This document shows positions 36,001 through 45,143 of a stretch of DNA of 64,000 nucleotides, one piece after another. The DNA is taken from NCBI GenBank assembly GCA_963969365.1, contig OZ017756.1, positions 1,984,001 through 2,048,000 on the forward strand, given 5' to 3'. The first letter of the stretch is position 1. Each line of letters starts with the position of its first letter. The stretch is from Asterochloris sp. CNOR1. Lineage: Eukaryota; Chlorophyta; Trebouxiophyceae; Trebouxiales; Trebouxiaceae. A model generated the notes under the pieces. That model had not been told where the DNA came from. It made no database searches and saw nothing but the letters and a program-made list of their open reading frames with translations. The position numbers and the translations under genes are program-made.

Positions 36001-36193
36001 AAGCCTCCACCTGCTCCAGCATGATGCCTGCAATCAGAATGTTTAGTCATTGCAGCGGGACCAGAGTGTGTTCCAGGCTGTGACAGGCGGACTAGGACAA
36101 GCATTGCAGGCACAAAGCAGCTGTTCTCTTGCCTGCATCCTCATTGTTCCTCCTCAGCGCAGCAAGAATGCCTTTCAATTGAACCTGATCCAT
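1..36193 (-). CDS. PRKDC-like: DNA-dependent protein kinase catalytic subunit (DNA-PKcs) homolog, 3' end outside window
   Basis: A nuclear PI3K-related Ser/Thr kinase expected to act with Ku at DNA ends in non-homologous end joining. Conceptual exons follow the human protein in order: [19 protein letters not shown] with LHPEPFKR (N-HEAT, 23.3-23.7 kb), [11 protein letters not shown] (14.3 kb), [17 protein letters not shown] (9.6 kb), [10 protein letters not shown] at the FAT start (8.6 kb), and [15 protein letters not shown] of the kinase (0.4 kb). The chosen start at 36193 lies in the context GCAATGG. Exons set to the base include 36133-36193, 35896-36027, 33553-33732, 33216-33338, 32699-32833, 32459-32522, 32203-32283, 12768-12978, 9557-9696, 9064-9245, 2186-2427, 1663-1731 and 340-460. 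Others are located but not edge-defined. Introns after 36133 and 32699 use GC donors. The kinase C-lobe and FATC fall left of base 1. ATM, ATR, TOR and TRRAP are less likely, because the N-HEAT and 9.6-kb segments match DNA-PKcs specifically. Family assignment is strong; the exact exon set is provisional. Confidence 0.9.
340..1233 (-). other. DNA-PKcs kinase N-lobe exons
   Basis: Two exons encode the start of the PI3K-like catalytic domain. The upstream one ends at 1096 with a phase-2 donor (ACTTCAG then GTGCGG). It reads [17 protein letters not shown] then [12 protein letters not shown], the glycine-containing strand and the segment that holds the ATP-binding lysine in this family. Its 5' edge lies somewhere between 1194 and 1233. 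The downstream exon, 340-460, joins in frame to give [18 protein letters not shown] and then the helix with [15 protein letters not shown]. The catalytic and activation loops should follow left of base 1. Bases 1-339 show no further recognisable exon and look intronic. Confidence 0.88.
1663..8730 (-). other. DNA-PKcs FAT domain exons
   Basis: Between the SQ/TQ region and the kinase, a run of exons matches the helical FAT (PIKK-specific TPR-like) domain of DNA-PKcs in order. It starts near 8.6 kb with [14 protein letters not shown]. It passes [16 protein letters not shown] (7.6 kb), [16 protein letters not shown] (7.2 kb), [14 protein letters not shown] (6.5 kb), [13 protein letters not shown] (5.2 kb), [12 protein letters not shown] (3.8 kb) and [17 protein letters not shown] (3.0 kb). 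It ends with [19 protein letters not shown] (2186-2427) and [14 protein letters not shown] (1663-1731), just before the kinase. Exon 2186-2427 carries a small Ala-rich insertion relative to the human protein. Confidence 0.85.
7324..7540. repeat. Two-copy tandem duplication, about 105 bp, in a DNA-PKcs intron
   Basis: Copy one starts GCAGGGTTTGACAAATTCAC and copy two starts GCAGCATTTGACAAGTTGAT. Both then carry GGCCTCCTCCCA(A/G) and end near GCCCAGCGGCCTGCT or its variant. No coding exon is recognised within the pair; it lies upstream of the exon ending near 7270. Confidence 0.7.
9064..9696 (-). other. DNA-PKcs SQ/TQ-rich region (autophosphorylation-cluster equivalent)
   Basis: Two exons (9557-9696, then 9064-9245) splice in phase 0. 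The first reads [20 protein letters not shown] and continues SQFRSPTKG, ending GGTQYTQ. It lines up with the human segment just before and across the T2609 (ABCDE) cluster. The second reads [18 protein letters not shown] and later [13 protein letters not shown] dipeptides are thus concentrated here: two SQ in tandem, then TQ, TQ, TQ, SQ and TQ. PIKK enzymes phosphorylate such sites. That they are autophosphorylated in this alga is inference. Confidence 0.8.
9222..9420. repeat. Three dispersed copies of a DNA-PKcs exon start (VAATQQG)
   Basis: On the minus strand the motif GTGGCAGCCACCCAGCAGGG occurs in the true exon (9064-9245). Degenerate versions lie upstream near 9305-9325 and 9385-9410, within the preceding intron. 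Conceptually these read VAATQQG followed by T, W or S. The two upstream copies look like duplicated exon edge stranded in the intron. Confidence 0.65.
12556..13160. repeat. Exon-edge echoes on both sides of DNA-PKcs exon 12768-12978
   Basis: The exon ends [15 protein letters not shown] at its donor. A copy at 12556-12612 reads [15 protein letters not shown] with a GTGGGG donor, and a third partial copy (12734-12760) reads LNVKLLHA. The exon begins [21 protein letters not shown] copy at 13096-13160, on the acceptor side, reads [20 protein letters not shown]. The echoes thus lie outward on both sides and keep the splice-site context. Confidence 0.8.
14478..14586 (-). repeat. In-frame tandem duplication with two alternative acceptors
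   Basis: The minus-strand exon start CAG/GACCCCTTGGCTGGCCTGG occurs twice, with exon edges at 14510 and 14582, exactly 72 bases apart. The frame stays open through both ([14 protein letters not shown] then [14 protein letters not shown]). Use of either acceptor would give proteins differing by 24 residues in the DNA-PKcs M-HEAT region. Confidence 0.7.
16590..16914. repeat. Exon-edge echoes upstream of DNA-PKcs exon ending 16661
   Basis: The exon starts [20 protein letters not shown] and continues VHTLQQ. A copy at 16831-16914 reads [20 protein letters not shown] and continues QVHTLQQ, an uninterrupted frame. A more decayed copy lies at 16685-16780. Both are on the acceptor (upstream) side of the exon. 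Confidence 0.75.
25600..25950. repeat. Exon-start echoes upstream of DNA-PKcs exon ending 25667
   Basis: The true acceptor reads GCCATGCAG/GGTCTG and the exon starts [19 protein letters not shown] copy at about 25766-25832 reads [17 protein letters not shown] after a similar CCCATGCAG. A third, more degraded stretch near 25900-25945 keeps the TGCATCAAGGCCTGGCCAGG-like segment. Confidence 0.65.
27671..27862 (-). repeat. Four-unit in-frame tandem array in or beside a DNA-PKcs exon
   Basis: The unit CAGACTCTGCAG with flanks starts at 27671, 27725, 27764 and 27818, giving periods of 54, 39 and 54 bases, all multiples of three. On the minus strand each unit encodes QLA(E/D)P(Q/E)V(P/Q)LQSLR. The array directly precedes [13 protein letters not shown], which aligns with DNA-PKcs. 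Each unit also contains CTGCAG, so these may be repeated acceptors rather than translated repeats. Confidence 0.7.
28577..28708. repeat. Duplicated exon end in DNA-PKcs N-HEAT
   Basis: TCTGCTGCCATGCGCAC occurs in the exon (28668 on, minus strand [12 protein letters not shown]) and again at 28577-28625. There it is followed by CAGCAGCTGCCAGCA, resembling the exon's CTGCAGCCGCCAGCA. The second copy lies past the exon's donor side. Confidence 0.6.
30070..30400. repeat. Exon-end echo of DNA-PKcs exon near 30.36-30.5 kb
   Basis: The exon reads [19 protein letters not shown], then GTGAGC. A copy at 30070-30112 reads [17 protein letters not shown]. The segment after the donor, holding CTCAAGAGCTGCAGGCCTGC, is also repeated near 30.02 kb, so exon end, splice site and intron start were copied together. 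Confidence 0.7.
32812..32962. repeat. Three copies of a DNA-PKcs exon start with its acceptor
   Basis: The exon edge at 32833 reads CTGCTGCAG/GCATTTCTGT and encodes [12 protein letters not shown]. Two upstream copies, near 32894 and 32953, read CTGCAG/GCATCTCTGT ([10 protein letters not shown]) and CTGCAG/GCGTCCCTGT ([10 protein letters not shown]). All three keep the full acceptor. Only the first continues into the 45-codon homologous exon. Confidence 0.8.
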
Positions 36194-36399
36194 TGCTGTC
36201 ACAGTGCCGCTGGATCTCTTGCCAGCCTGTCTTTTCCTAGAAACGCACACACTGCCGGACGAACTCAGCAGGGCCGAGCAGATATGCCATCTTGTAACGA
36301 GCGCCCCATAGAGAGCAGCCACGCCGAGATTGATACAGATCTCCTGCAATGAGTGTCATGCTGCGCTCGACCTACTGGGTCACACTTGGGCACTTCATG
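36194..36399 (-). promoter_or_regulatory. 206-bp spacer between RAD54 stop and DNA-PKcs start
   Basis: This is the only room for a RAD54 3' end and a DNA-PKcs promoter. No TATA-like box or minus-strand TGTAA poly(A) motif is obvious. The minus frame upstream of the chosen ATG is open for some distance, so a longer DNA-PKcs N-terminus or transcription through from RAD54 cannot be excluded. Confidence 0.4.
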
Positions 36400-39300
36400 T
36401 CACTGAAAATCATCATCTGAGTCTGAAAGGACAGTTTTGATGGGCTTAGCAGCTTGCATTTGCAGCTTTTGCTTTTTGACCATGAGGGCCCCCGTTGCAG
36501 CGGATTGTGCTGCTCTGAGACTTGACTTTGTTGTCTCCCTGCTGCCAGGGACAACAGCTGACACGGCCCTCCTGGTGGCCGGGCTGTCTGACTGCAAGCG
36601 GCTGGCTGGGGACTGCTTGGCTCTTTTCCTGTCAATCCGTGGGACTGCTGCAGCCTGCTGGTCTTCACGTGTGGATGGTAGCTTGCCCACAGGCAGCTCC
36701 TGCAGCCTGTTGTGTGCACCGTTGGCAATGGGGACCAGGGGTGCTCTGCCTGTCCCCTGCACGTCAGCTCCACTATCCTCGTCAGCCACAAGATCCACCA
36801 CGGCAGCTGTTTGCGCCGCAACAGAGGCACTGGGCGAGTCAGCAGGGGCAGCAGCAGGCTGGGCTGCTGCCCCTGATGGCAGGCTGCGCTTTGCTGCCTG
36901 CACGAGGCCCTCTGGCTGCGGCACATGTGCTGCTGCTGATGGTGCTGCATGGGGCTCTCCACCCTGTGCTGCTGCTCTGGGCAGCGCTTGGCCACTGCTA
37001 GGCCTCTGCTTGGCTGCAGCTGGCCTCATGGGCACCAGCAAGGGCACAGCTGCTGGTGCTGTCTGCCGCTGGCCCTTCTGTGGCCATGCAGGTCCCTGCA
37101 GAAAGCAGCAGCGCTGTGTGTCAGCCTGCCCCAAGAAATACAGCAGCACAAGGTGCACCATGTCGGCCAATGCACACGGCACACTTCCGGCAATGTTGCC
37201 CTGGCAGGCAACCACCGCACCTGTCTCTCGACTGCCATCGACTTTGCTGCAGGCTGAAGCTTGACGGCAGGAGCTGCACGCTTGGTGCCAGCTGGCTTCT
37301 GATGTAGTATGGCTGCAGCCACAGGTTCTGCTGGCTTGTCATCTGCCTCCTTCACTGGCTTGCCAGTGACCTGCAGCAGTGCTCATCCTACGCCAATCAA
37401 GCACGTGCGTTGGCCTTGCAGCTACAGACCCACAGAAATCTGCTCAGCTGGCTGCAAGGAGACAGAGGCAGAGTGCTGCCTCAGCTGACAGGTACGATTG
37501 CAGCACGTCAGCTGTGCAACCTCTTGCAACGCCGAGCGCTGATACAATTGAAGGGCATGGATGGCCCCACCTGACAGCTGAAGACAAAGGTGACATGCTG
37601 CTGCCCAACAGCCTGCATCACAGGGTCTGGCACAGAGTGCACCGAGGTGTGGTGCCCCCAGTTCCTCAAGTCCTCCTCAGCAGGCTTGCCCACCTGCACA
37701 GTGCTGGAAGAGGCGTCAGGGCATGCACAGGATGCCAGCAATGTAAGCTGATACTGATGTCCCATAGCCAGGGGTCCTGGTGTGATAAACACAAGCAGCT
37801 GTAAGCATCATGTTGGCAGGGGCCACCAGGGGCTCAGGCCAAGTGCAACATCCAGGTGATGGGCAAGGAAGCAAAAGCACCAATAAGCACCAACTCTCAC
37901 CTGCTCTGAGTCCACAGGCACCTGGGGCTGGCCATGTGCCTCATCCATATCTGACTCCTGCAGGGAGCTATCCAGGTGAGACTGATGTCACCACCAAGCC
38001 GTCAATGGCAACAGCGCCGCACAAGACAACACTATTGGGACATGCTGCTGATGCTACCCACACGTTTGCAAGCTTACATCGGTTGGCAGGCCTCTGCATT
38101 GCGGCCTTGCAGGTCCCAGACATGATACAAGTCCCATCACGTCCTTTGCATCCTTGAACGACACATCAATCCACAGCTCACTATGCCTTGAGGCTTTTGC
38201 AGAACTTGCCCAGTGCGGCCCTGCACCCTTGCTTCGTCAGGATCCCAGGCAAGCAACCTCATCCTCAGCCTGGCAGCATTGAGTAAAGCAGGCAAAGTCC
38301 GCATGACAGGAGCAGTGGGAGCAAAAATGCTTGCCTCACCATGGGCTGAGGTCCTTGGCCTGGCACCACCAGCCACAGCTGAGCTAGCCAGCAACATGGT
38401 CTACAGTGCAGACTGCCATCTTGCCTTGTCAGAGTCCAGGCAGATGGCCTCGTCCTTGGCCTGGCACATGGAGTCATAAGTGTCGGACAGGGTGTCCCGG
38501 CGCAGGGTGAACAGGTCCCGCAGCTCCTCTGCCGACATTGCAGCTGTGCCAGCTGCCCCAGACTCACCACCACTGGACTTGTTCACCACGTTCTGCAAGC
38601 CCTCCTTGGACAGCTGCCGCTGGTACACCTGCAGGGGCAGACAGCCTGCGCTTGCACCCTATAGGACCCTTACTGGCCCTCCTTGGACAGCTGCCGCTGA
38701 TGCACCTGCAGGGGCACACAGCTTGAGCTTGCACCCTATAGGACACTTACTGGCCCTCCTTGAACAGCTGCCGCTGATGCACCTGCAGGTGGCATGAGCC
38801 CTTTGTGGGACAAGTAACACCGGCTCCGCCTGGGACAGCAGCTGCTTTAATCTGCAGGGCAGCCACCTGGCCCTTGTGCTAATGCAGTGGGACAGCTGAA
38901 ATGGCACTCCATGCCTTCAACTGCTACAGAGCTGCAACACAGCTTGTGGGACCCATGCCTGTGCACATTGCTGTACAGGGGTGTATTGCCTGCAGTCACC
39001 CTGCGCTCAGGTAGTGTGTGTGCGTTGCATTGCCTGGGAGCTGCGCCTTTGCATCATGCTACACATCAGGTGTGTATGCAAGAAGGCCTTCGCTGCCGGC
39101 CTGGCTGTAGCTAAGGGCTACTGTGCAGTGTCGCATTGCTGACAACATGGGGCACCACAAGGAACATGGCCAGCGCAACGGGGCATGGCCAGCAGGCTCA
39201 CAGGAGCAGTCTAAGTGCCTGCCTGTGAGGGCAACACTGACAAAAGCCGCTGAATTTCAGACTGTGTTGTGCTGGCTGGCATCACGTCACCACACACCTT

Positions 39301-42300
39301 CTCCTCAATGGTGCCTGTTGTCACAAATCTATATACAAAGACCTTCTTCTTCTGGCCATCTCGCCAGACCCTGCCGGCAGCCTGCTTGTCTGTAGCAGGG
39401 TTCCAGTCTGCAGAGGGAGGGGGAGGAGAATCTGATCTCTGAGTGCTCCATGCAAGATACAAGTCCAGAACAGATCATGCAGGGAGAGACAAGCACGAAG
39501 TTTTTCTAAAAGCAGGCTTCTGAGTGCCATACCTGGATCAAAAAGGACTAGCCTGCAGGGAGCAAACAGCACAAGTCAACAGGACGCTGCGCACAACCCT
39601 GTGGAACTGCGGCGATGGTACATCTGTGCAATCTAAGCGCTGCACAAGATCTTTGATGCAGCCTTGATGCGCTGGGCACTCACCTGTTGCCCCCTATCAG
39701 GTTGAGGCCACACCCCCCCGCCTTAGAGCTCAGCAGAAATACAAATTGGCGCTGAGCAGGGTCATTGAAAGCCTTGACCAGCTTCTGCCGCTTGCTGATG
39801 GATGTGCTGCCGTCCAGGCGGATCATGGGGTACTGCAGGGCGCACCAAGACGGAGCCTGGGCATCTTAGGGGCCCAGACATTGCAGCGACAAAACGGGTT
39901 CACCAGGGCACATGCCCAGCCCACATGTGTTTGCTGCATGGACATGCTGCACAAGATCATTTGGCTCCAAACAAACAGGGCTCTGGCCCACTGGGCCTGC
40001 GTCTGCATCAGTGGCCAAGCTGTGGTCCAGATGGCGCTGCTGCAGATGGCACTGCTGCCCCCCTTTGTACAGCTGCTGACTGCGCAGGCAGCGCTGCAGC
40101 TGTGCAAGCAAATGGTACTACAAACAAAACCTGTGAAGCAAGCACTGCAACGTCCAGCAAAGGGACCAAGCATTGCCCAGCTGCCAACAGCATCTGTCCA
40201 TGCTCAAGGTTTCAAACACAATGCATGCCCCTGACACAATGCATGCTGCACAGACAGCACTGTCTGGTACTTCGCACAAAGACAGGCTTCGTGCAAACCA
40301 GCTCACGTTGCACTGGCGGCACAGCTGCCCAAAGAGGTCGAGCGTCTGGGTGTAATTGGACACGATGACCACCCTGTCTGTGCTGGTGCGCCGCAGCTCC
40401 GCCAGCATGTCTGCCATCAGGGCAAACTTGCCGCCCAGCATCTCCCAGCCCGCCGCCAGCTGGCCCCTGCCGGCACGTCCATTGTCAAACAGGCCTGGGG
40501 GGAAGAAGGCCTGGCAGCCCTGCAGGGTGTCACAAGGTGTGCTGTGCGCGATGACAGCTGGTCCATGCCAATGCGCCTGCTGCCAGCACAGCCTGGTGCC
40601 TGGCATTCCCATAATTTGTTCTGTTGTGTGCCGTTAGTGCTTAAGAGCCAGTCAGAGGTGGCCTGTCTGGCAACCCAGATTCTACACAGCAGCAAGCATG
40701 CAATAGCAAGTGCTACCTGACCATCAAGCAGAGCCTCGCTGTCAGCTGTGCTTCAGTGAGGACCTCAACCAACATCGCAGGCCACCGCAGAAGCTGGCCA
40801 GGTCCACCCGGTGTGTCTCGGGCTCTCTGCTGCCTATTGCTGTGTCCCAGCCGCCATTGTCCCAGGTACATGTCATCAGATCTGATACAGGACCGCCAAG
40901 AAGCTGGCAGAGCTGACCTCAAAGCCCTCAGTGACGTCCTTGCTCTCCTTGGACACCCCATTCATGGCATCATAGATGAGCTTAGGGTGGTTGCAAAGCT
41001 TCTTCAGGGAGGTGATTGCCGACAGCACCCGCGCAGATTTGCCAGTCAGCAACCTCCGTGCAGCATTGGACTCCAGGAAGTGGCAGTACAGGTGGCGCTG
41101 CAGGTCAGTCATCTTGCAGCAGACAATCTGCATGACCTGAAGGGGCAGAGTGCACCGTCAGCATGAATGTCAAGTGCACAAGACAGGAGCCAAGTAAGCT
41201 GCACAGGGGAATGTCACGCTGTCAGCACAGGCCCCGCTGCAGGTCTGTCCTTTTGCAGTTGACGATCACGATGGCCTGCACCTGCAGTCTTCAGGCCTGT
41301 CTGACGGCAGCCCACCCTGTGTGGCAAGTGGTTGCTGTGGCTCCATGCCTCCCGCTGACAAACAACACAGGTGTGGTGACTGGAGCCTCTTGCAGCACGC
41401 CTACCCTGCTGCAAGCCACCACGGGTCACTTAGGGTCCTTGGCAGTACACCGGGTGAGCATGACACCTGTGGTTGCAACACTCTCTTTACAGCTATGCTG
41501 CTCAAGGCCTCTTGCCACCTTGAGGCATATATATATGGCTATTTGCAATGTGGTGCATCATGGCTTGCCTGGCCCGCCAGTGTCCCTGGGCGTCACGTGT
41601 CTGCAGGGGCCATGGCTGCCCAGCCAGCAGTGCCAAAAGTCATGTATGGTGGCAGGTGCTTCTCGTGCAAACCCTGTTGGCCCACCTTGGGCGGCAGGTG
41701 GTCGCTGAGGATGGTGTTAGTCCGCCGCAGGATAAACTCATTTACTGCAGCGCTCAGCTCCTGGCTGCGCTCCTGCCCCAGCGCCTGCTGCAGCTCTGTG
41801 GCGTCAGGCTCGCGCCCTGCCAGGATGGGGGCCTCATAGTACCGCCTGAACTGGCCGGGTGTGCCCAGCAGGCCAGGGTTGCAAAAGTTGACCATGGCAT
41901 AGAACTGCAGCACAGTAGGGCATCATCTTGGCAGACATGAGGGGGCCTCAATCTCAGGCTCTTAGGCTCTCAGCACCTGCGTACAGAGTTGACAGGAGCA
42001 GCAGGGCTGCCCAGGGGAAATCAGTCTCAATGTCCTGCTGGCAATCTGTTGCGCAGCTCACCTCATCCAGGTGGTTCTGCATGGGTGTGCCAGACAGCAG
42101 CACCCTCCGCTTGCAAGCCAGACTGTCCAGTGCCTGCAGCCACATCAAGCTGCATTGCAGTGCCAATCGGAGGTGGATCACCACAATGGAGCTGTATGTG
42201 CACGTGTAGCAATGCAAAGGTCATCAGGCATACATGACAATAGGAGACGGGGAGGAGCCGTGAATGTTGGAAAGAGGAGCAGATGCCGTGGTGCCAGGTA

Positions 42301-45143
42301 ATGCGTGGAGTATTGAGTTGAAGCAGCCTGCTAGGATGTGCTCATGTCAACACAGCCAGCTGACCTTGTTGGTCAGCGTATCCTTGTTCTTAAGTCGGTG
42401 AGCCTCATCACAGATCAGAAGGTCGCACGACCCCTCTCCCTGGAACTTATCTGCGTGCAGGCGAAAGGTCTCATAGGAGACAATCAGCACCTGCAGAGGG
42501 CAGCCAATGAGCGAGCATCTCGACAGGCACTCCTGGAAGCTGCTGGCATCCACGCAGTAGGCTTCACATACATGACCAGGCTCTGCAACGACACCACCAG
42601 CACAAGCATGGCTCCCAGAAAGCCACGCTAATGAGGGAGAGCAGCAGGCGCGTCGAACCCAATGTTTACAACCCCAGAGGATCACTTTTTGCAGGAGGTA
42701 AAGGCAGACACCCTGTACAGCACACAGAAAGGGCTGCACCTTGGCAACAAACGGGCTCAAGATGCGCTGCTAGGTGCCAAAGCAAGCTCATATTGCTTAA
42801 TCGCCCAGGCCTGCACCTTGGCAACAGACCGCGGGCTGAGGAAGCGCTGCACGCTATCAATAACGTCCTCCTTTGATGACTCGCATAGCGGCAGCGTCTC
42901 CAAGCGTCCCTGCATGGCCAGGGCAGCAGTCAGAGATGCTGGGCTGCATCAGGCACTCAATCAAGCTGCTGCACTGCATGAACAGAGTCGAGCAAGGACC
43001 ATATCTACTGAACAGCAGCTGGGCAGATCTTCAATTCTCTGCCAGGCCAGCAGCAGTCGTATTGGGGACCTGCAACAAGGCACAAGGGCCAACATGCAGC
43101 GCTGCTGAATGCTTGCATTGCCCAATGCTTCAGCTGCCCACAGATGCAAGCAGCACCAGATCTCATGGCACCCACCTTGAGCCATTTCTGGCACTCACTG
43201 TCCCAGTTGCTGACCAGGCTGGTGGGGCAGCAGATGATGACCCGCTTGGCAATGGGGTCGCCGCCGAGGCTGGCATGCCCTGACACCAGGAGTGTCCACA
43301 GCAGTGTGATGCCCTGCAGTTCAGCAATGCCCTCATGTGACCATTCCAGGCCTCAGCTCCAGGCTGCGGCACTGCCACCGAGCATAGGCAAGGCATGTAT
43401 TGGGGTTGCGGCCTCTCCGAGCTGTGATGATCAAGGTGTGAGGGCTCTGAGACTGGATGCACCATGTGTCAAAGATCAAGCTCACCTGCAGCGTTTTGCC
43501 CAGACCCATGTCATCAGCCAGGATGCACCCTGCATGAGGCAGGTGAGTCAACAGTTCATTGCTGCATGGAGGAGGCTATGTTTGGGGCAAAGCCTTCCAC
43601 AGCAACTGGGAAAGCAAGGCATGCATCCCACTGCTATGCAGCACATCTGCAGATGATGCACGGTATGCTCTGGGCCACCTGCCATTCACATTGCAGGTGC
43701 GTGTCCCATGCACACATAACGCACAGCCATGCCTCTGTAGCACATGCACACCAGACACGCGCCCCAGGCCGCCCTGATAGCAAATCAACTCATGCCTCCA
43801 AAGCATGGACAGCAATGCCCTTAGCTAAGGGGCTCCTTAATGCTGGATGCCGTGCATGAACCTGGTCGCCTCACCTTTGCCCTCATAGCTGCGCAGCCCA
43901 TTCACACACTCAAACATGAATTGCACACCCTCCCGCTGGTGGGGCCGCAGCCAGCGCGTCAGCATGTTGTCAACCAGCACTGGCCTGCCCTCCTGGCCCG
44001 GAGAGGGAGCCCACAGCGCCAGCGGCTCTATGCCAGGTGGCAGCTCCAGGTCCTGTAGAGCAATTAGGGAGCTTGGGACACTGCTGCAGGCACTTGATGG
44101 CCTGGTCCAGCAATCACTCCCTGTAAGCCCTATCAGCAGCCTTTGTGACAAGGTCTGGCTCTGATGCTGTGCTTGCCTGACCTGGCCTGCAGGTGCTGCG
44201 TAAACATTGGTGCAGCAGCCCAATCAAGGAATTGTTCTCCCAGTGGATGTAGATGTGGTCAAGCTAGCTGTAGCGAAGCTTGCCTGCTAGCGCATCTACT
44301 TGCCAAGCAACCTTCCTGAGCAAGGCACGACATCCGTCATCTACTGTGCTGGCAGCCTACCTTCTGGTCCACAGGTGTCTGCATTGCCTGGCTCTGTACA
44401 GGCTGCCGCTGCACTGCCAGAGGCGTGGTGCTGCCCCATGGCACGAATAATTTCCGTGCCATCAGCTTGCGCTTCAAGGCCTGCAGCACAGCAAAGCTCA
44501 GCTGTGTCTTGCTTGCCCTACAATGCAGGCCAGCTAAGTTGGCAGCTTTGCCCAGCTGATGCCAGGTACGCTGTACACCTTGCATATTTGCAGCCGGAGT
44601 GCAGGCTAGGCCCACCTGAGACCCTCCCACTGGTGTGTCGGTGGTGACAGGCTTAAAGGCCTTGCGCAGTCTGAGCTCAGCATCCTCCACAGAGAGCAGC
44701 TTTGGAAGCATGGCCTTGCGGGACAGCTGCAGCCTGAAGCAAACATGCACAATGTGCTAGCAAAGAGAGGATCTGCTGCAGCAAGCATAGTATTGGCATA
44801 GGCGGCATCAGCACTCACGAGCCCCCAAGCATAGCCTGAATGTTCTGCTCCCGCTTGCGCTTGGAAATGGTGTCAGGGCTGCTTTCTGCGGCCTTTGCCC
44901 TGCTCTTCTGCATGCTCTGGTTGGTGCTGGCATCCAGGGCGAGCTGGCTTGTTTCACTCCTGCTGCTGGTGCTGACTGGGCTTGCCACAGAGCCATCCTT
45001 GCCATTGCCGCTGTCTGCAAGACAATAGAAACTGTGCGCAGCTGTCATCAATGCCTCGCTTGGTGCACTAGATGACAACGAGCCTCCGGCAACCGAAGCT
45101 CACCATCATAATTATTTTCCTGATCGCTACCTGAGGAAGACAT
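36400..45143 (-). CDS. RAD54: RAD54, SNF2-family DNA translocase of homologous recombination
   Basis: A nuclear ATP-dependent dsDNA translocase that helps RAD51 in strand invasion. Twenty-one exons join in frame (1094 aa): 45104-45143, 44819-45014, 44616-44733, 44361-44480, 43875-44052, 43486-43529, 43176-43313, 42817-42909, 42365-42490, 42062-42133, 41686-41904, 40918-41136, 40307-40519, 39684-39832, 39533-39552, 39298-39407, 38425-38628, 37901-37957, 37571-37693, 37221-37370, 36400-37095. Visible motifs: [13 protein letters not shown]; Walker A DDMGLGKT; Walker B DEAHRLKN; motif [80 protein letters not shown]. The zinc-finger-like tail found in animal RAD54 is reduced (DLRNWGHH). A 280-residue low-complexity tail then ends SDSDDDFQ, with a basic KRAKQ stretch; human RAD54 is 747 aa. 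The exon at 38425 uses a GC donor. The 37901 join is the least certain. Confidence 0.94.
38602..38800. repeat. 77-bp tandem repeat duplicating a RAD54 acceptor and exon start
   Basis: Units begin at 38602, 38679 and 38756; the third is partial. The first contains the real exon edge (38628), minus strand CTGCAG/GTGTACCAGCGGCAG, encoding [10 protein letters not shown]. The other two read CTGCAG/GTGCATCAGCGGCAG ([10 protein letters not shown] or [10 protein letters not shown]). They then meet GGGCCA/GTAAGG or GTAAGT, a consensus donor. Each copy could therefore act as a 32-nt decoy exon that would shift frame. Confidence 0.85.
39533..39552 (-). other. 20-nt RAD54 micro-exon
   Basis: The conserved helicase motif [23 protein letters not shown] is cut by two introns. 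The middle piece is only 20 bases (CTAGTCCTTTTTGATCC plus edge bases), flanked by CTGCAG and GTATGG. Phases (2 in, 1 out) restore the frame exactly, so the micro-exon is required. Confidence 0.85.
42733..42850. repeat. Duplicated RAD54 exon end with donor
   Basis: The exon end at 42817 reads, on the minus strand, SPRSVAKV across the donor (GTTGCCAAG/GTGCAG). A copy at 42733-42770 reads SPFVAKV with the same GTTGCCAAG/GTGCAG. It lies 70-80 bases downstream in the intron, so it is a plausible competing 5' splice site. Confidence 0.7.

Larger units (their letters stand above)
22400..36193 (-). other. DNA-PKcs N-terminal HEAT exon block
   Basis: The N-terminal solenoid follows the human order: the 61-base first exon [39 protein letters not shown] (33553-33732); [20 protein letters not shown] (33216-33338); [20 protein letters not shown] (32699-32833); [20 protein letters not shown] (29.5 kb); [17 protein letters not shown] (28.3 kb); [15 protein letters not shown] (27.6 kb); [20 protein letters not shown] (25.5 kb); [17 protein letters not shown] (24.9 kb); [20 protein letters not shown] (24.0 kb); [20 protein letters not shown] (23.6 kb); [18 protein letters not shown] (22.7 kb). 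Exons between about 29.9 and 31.9 kb and between 34.0 and 35.3 kb are visible but their joins are not settled. Confidence 0.8.

Noticed and set aside
1-36193. ATM, ATR, TOR or TRRAP instead of DNA-PKcs
   Set aside because: The kinase and FAT motifs alone are shared, but the N-HEAT segments and the [17 protein letters not shown] stretch match DNA-PKcs, and TRRAP would lack catalytic-lysine context.
36437-37264. Plus-strand open frame of 275 codons rich in Ala and Cys
   Set aside because: It is the antisense shadow of the Ala/Pro/Gln-rich RAD54 tail. The minus frame has the correct splice phases and a natural stop.
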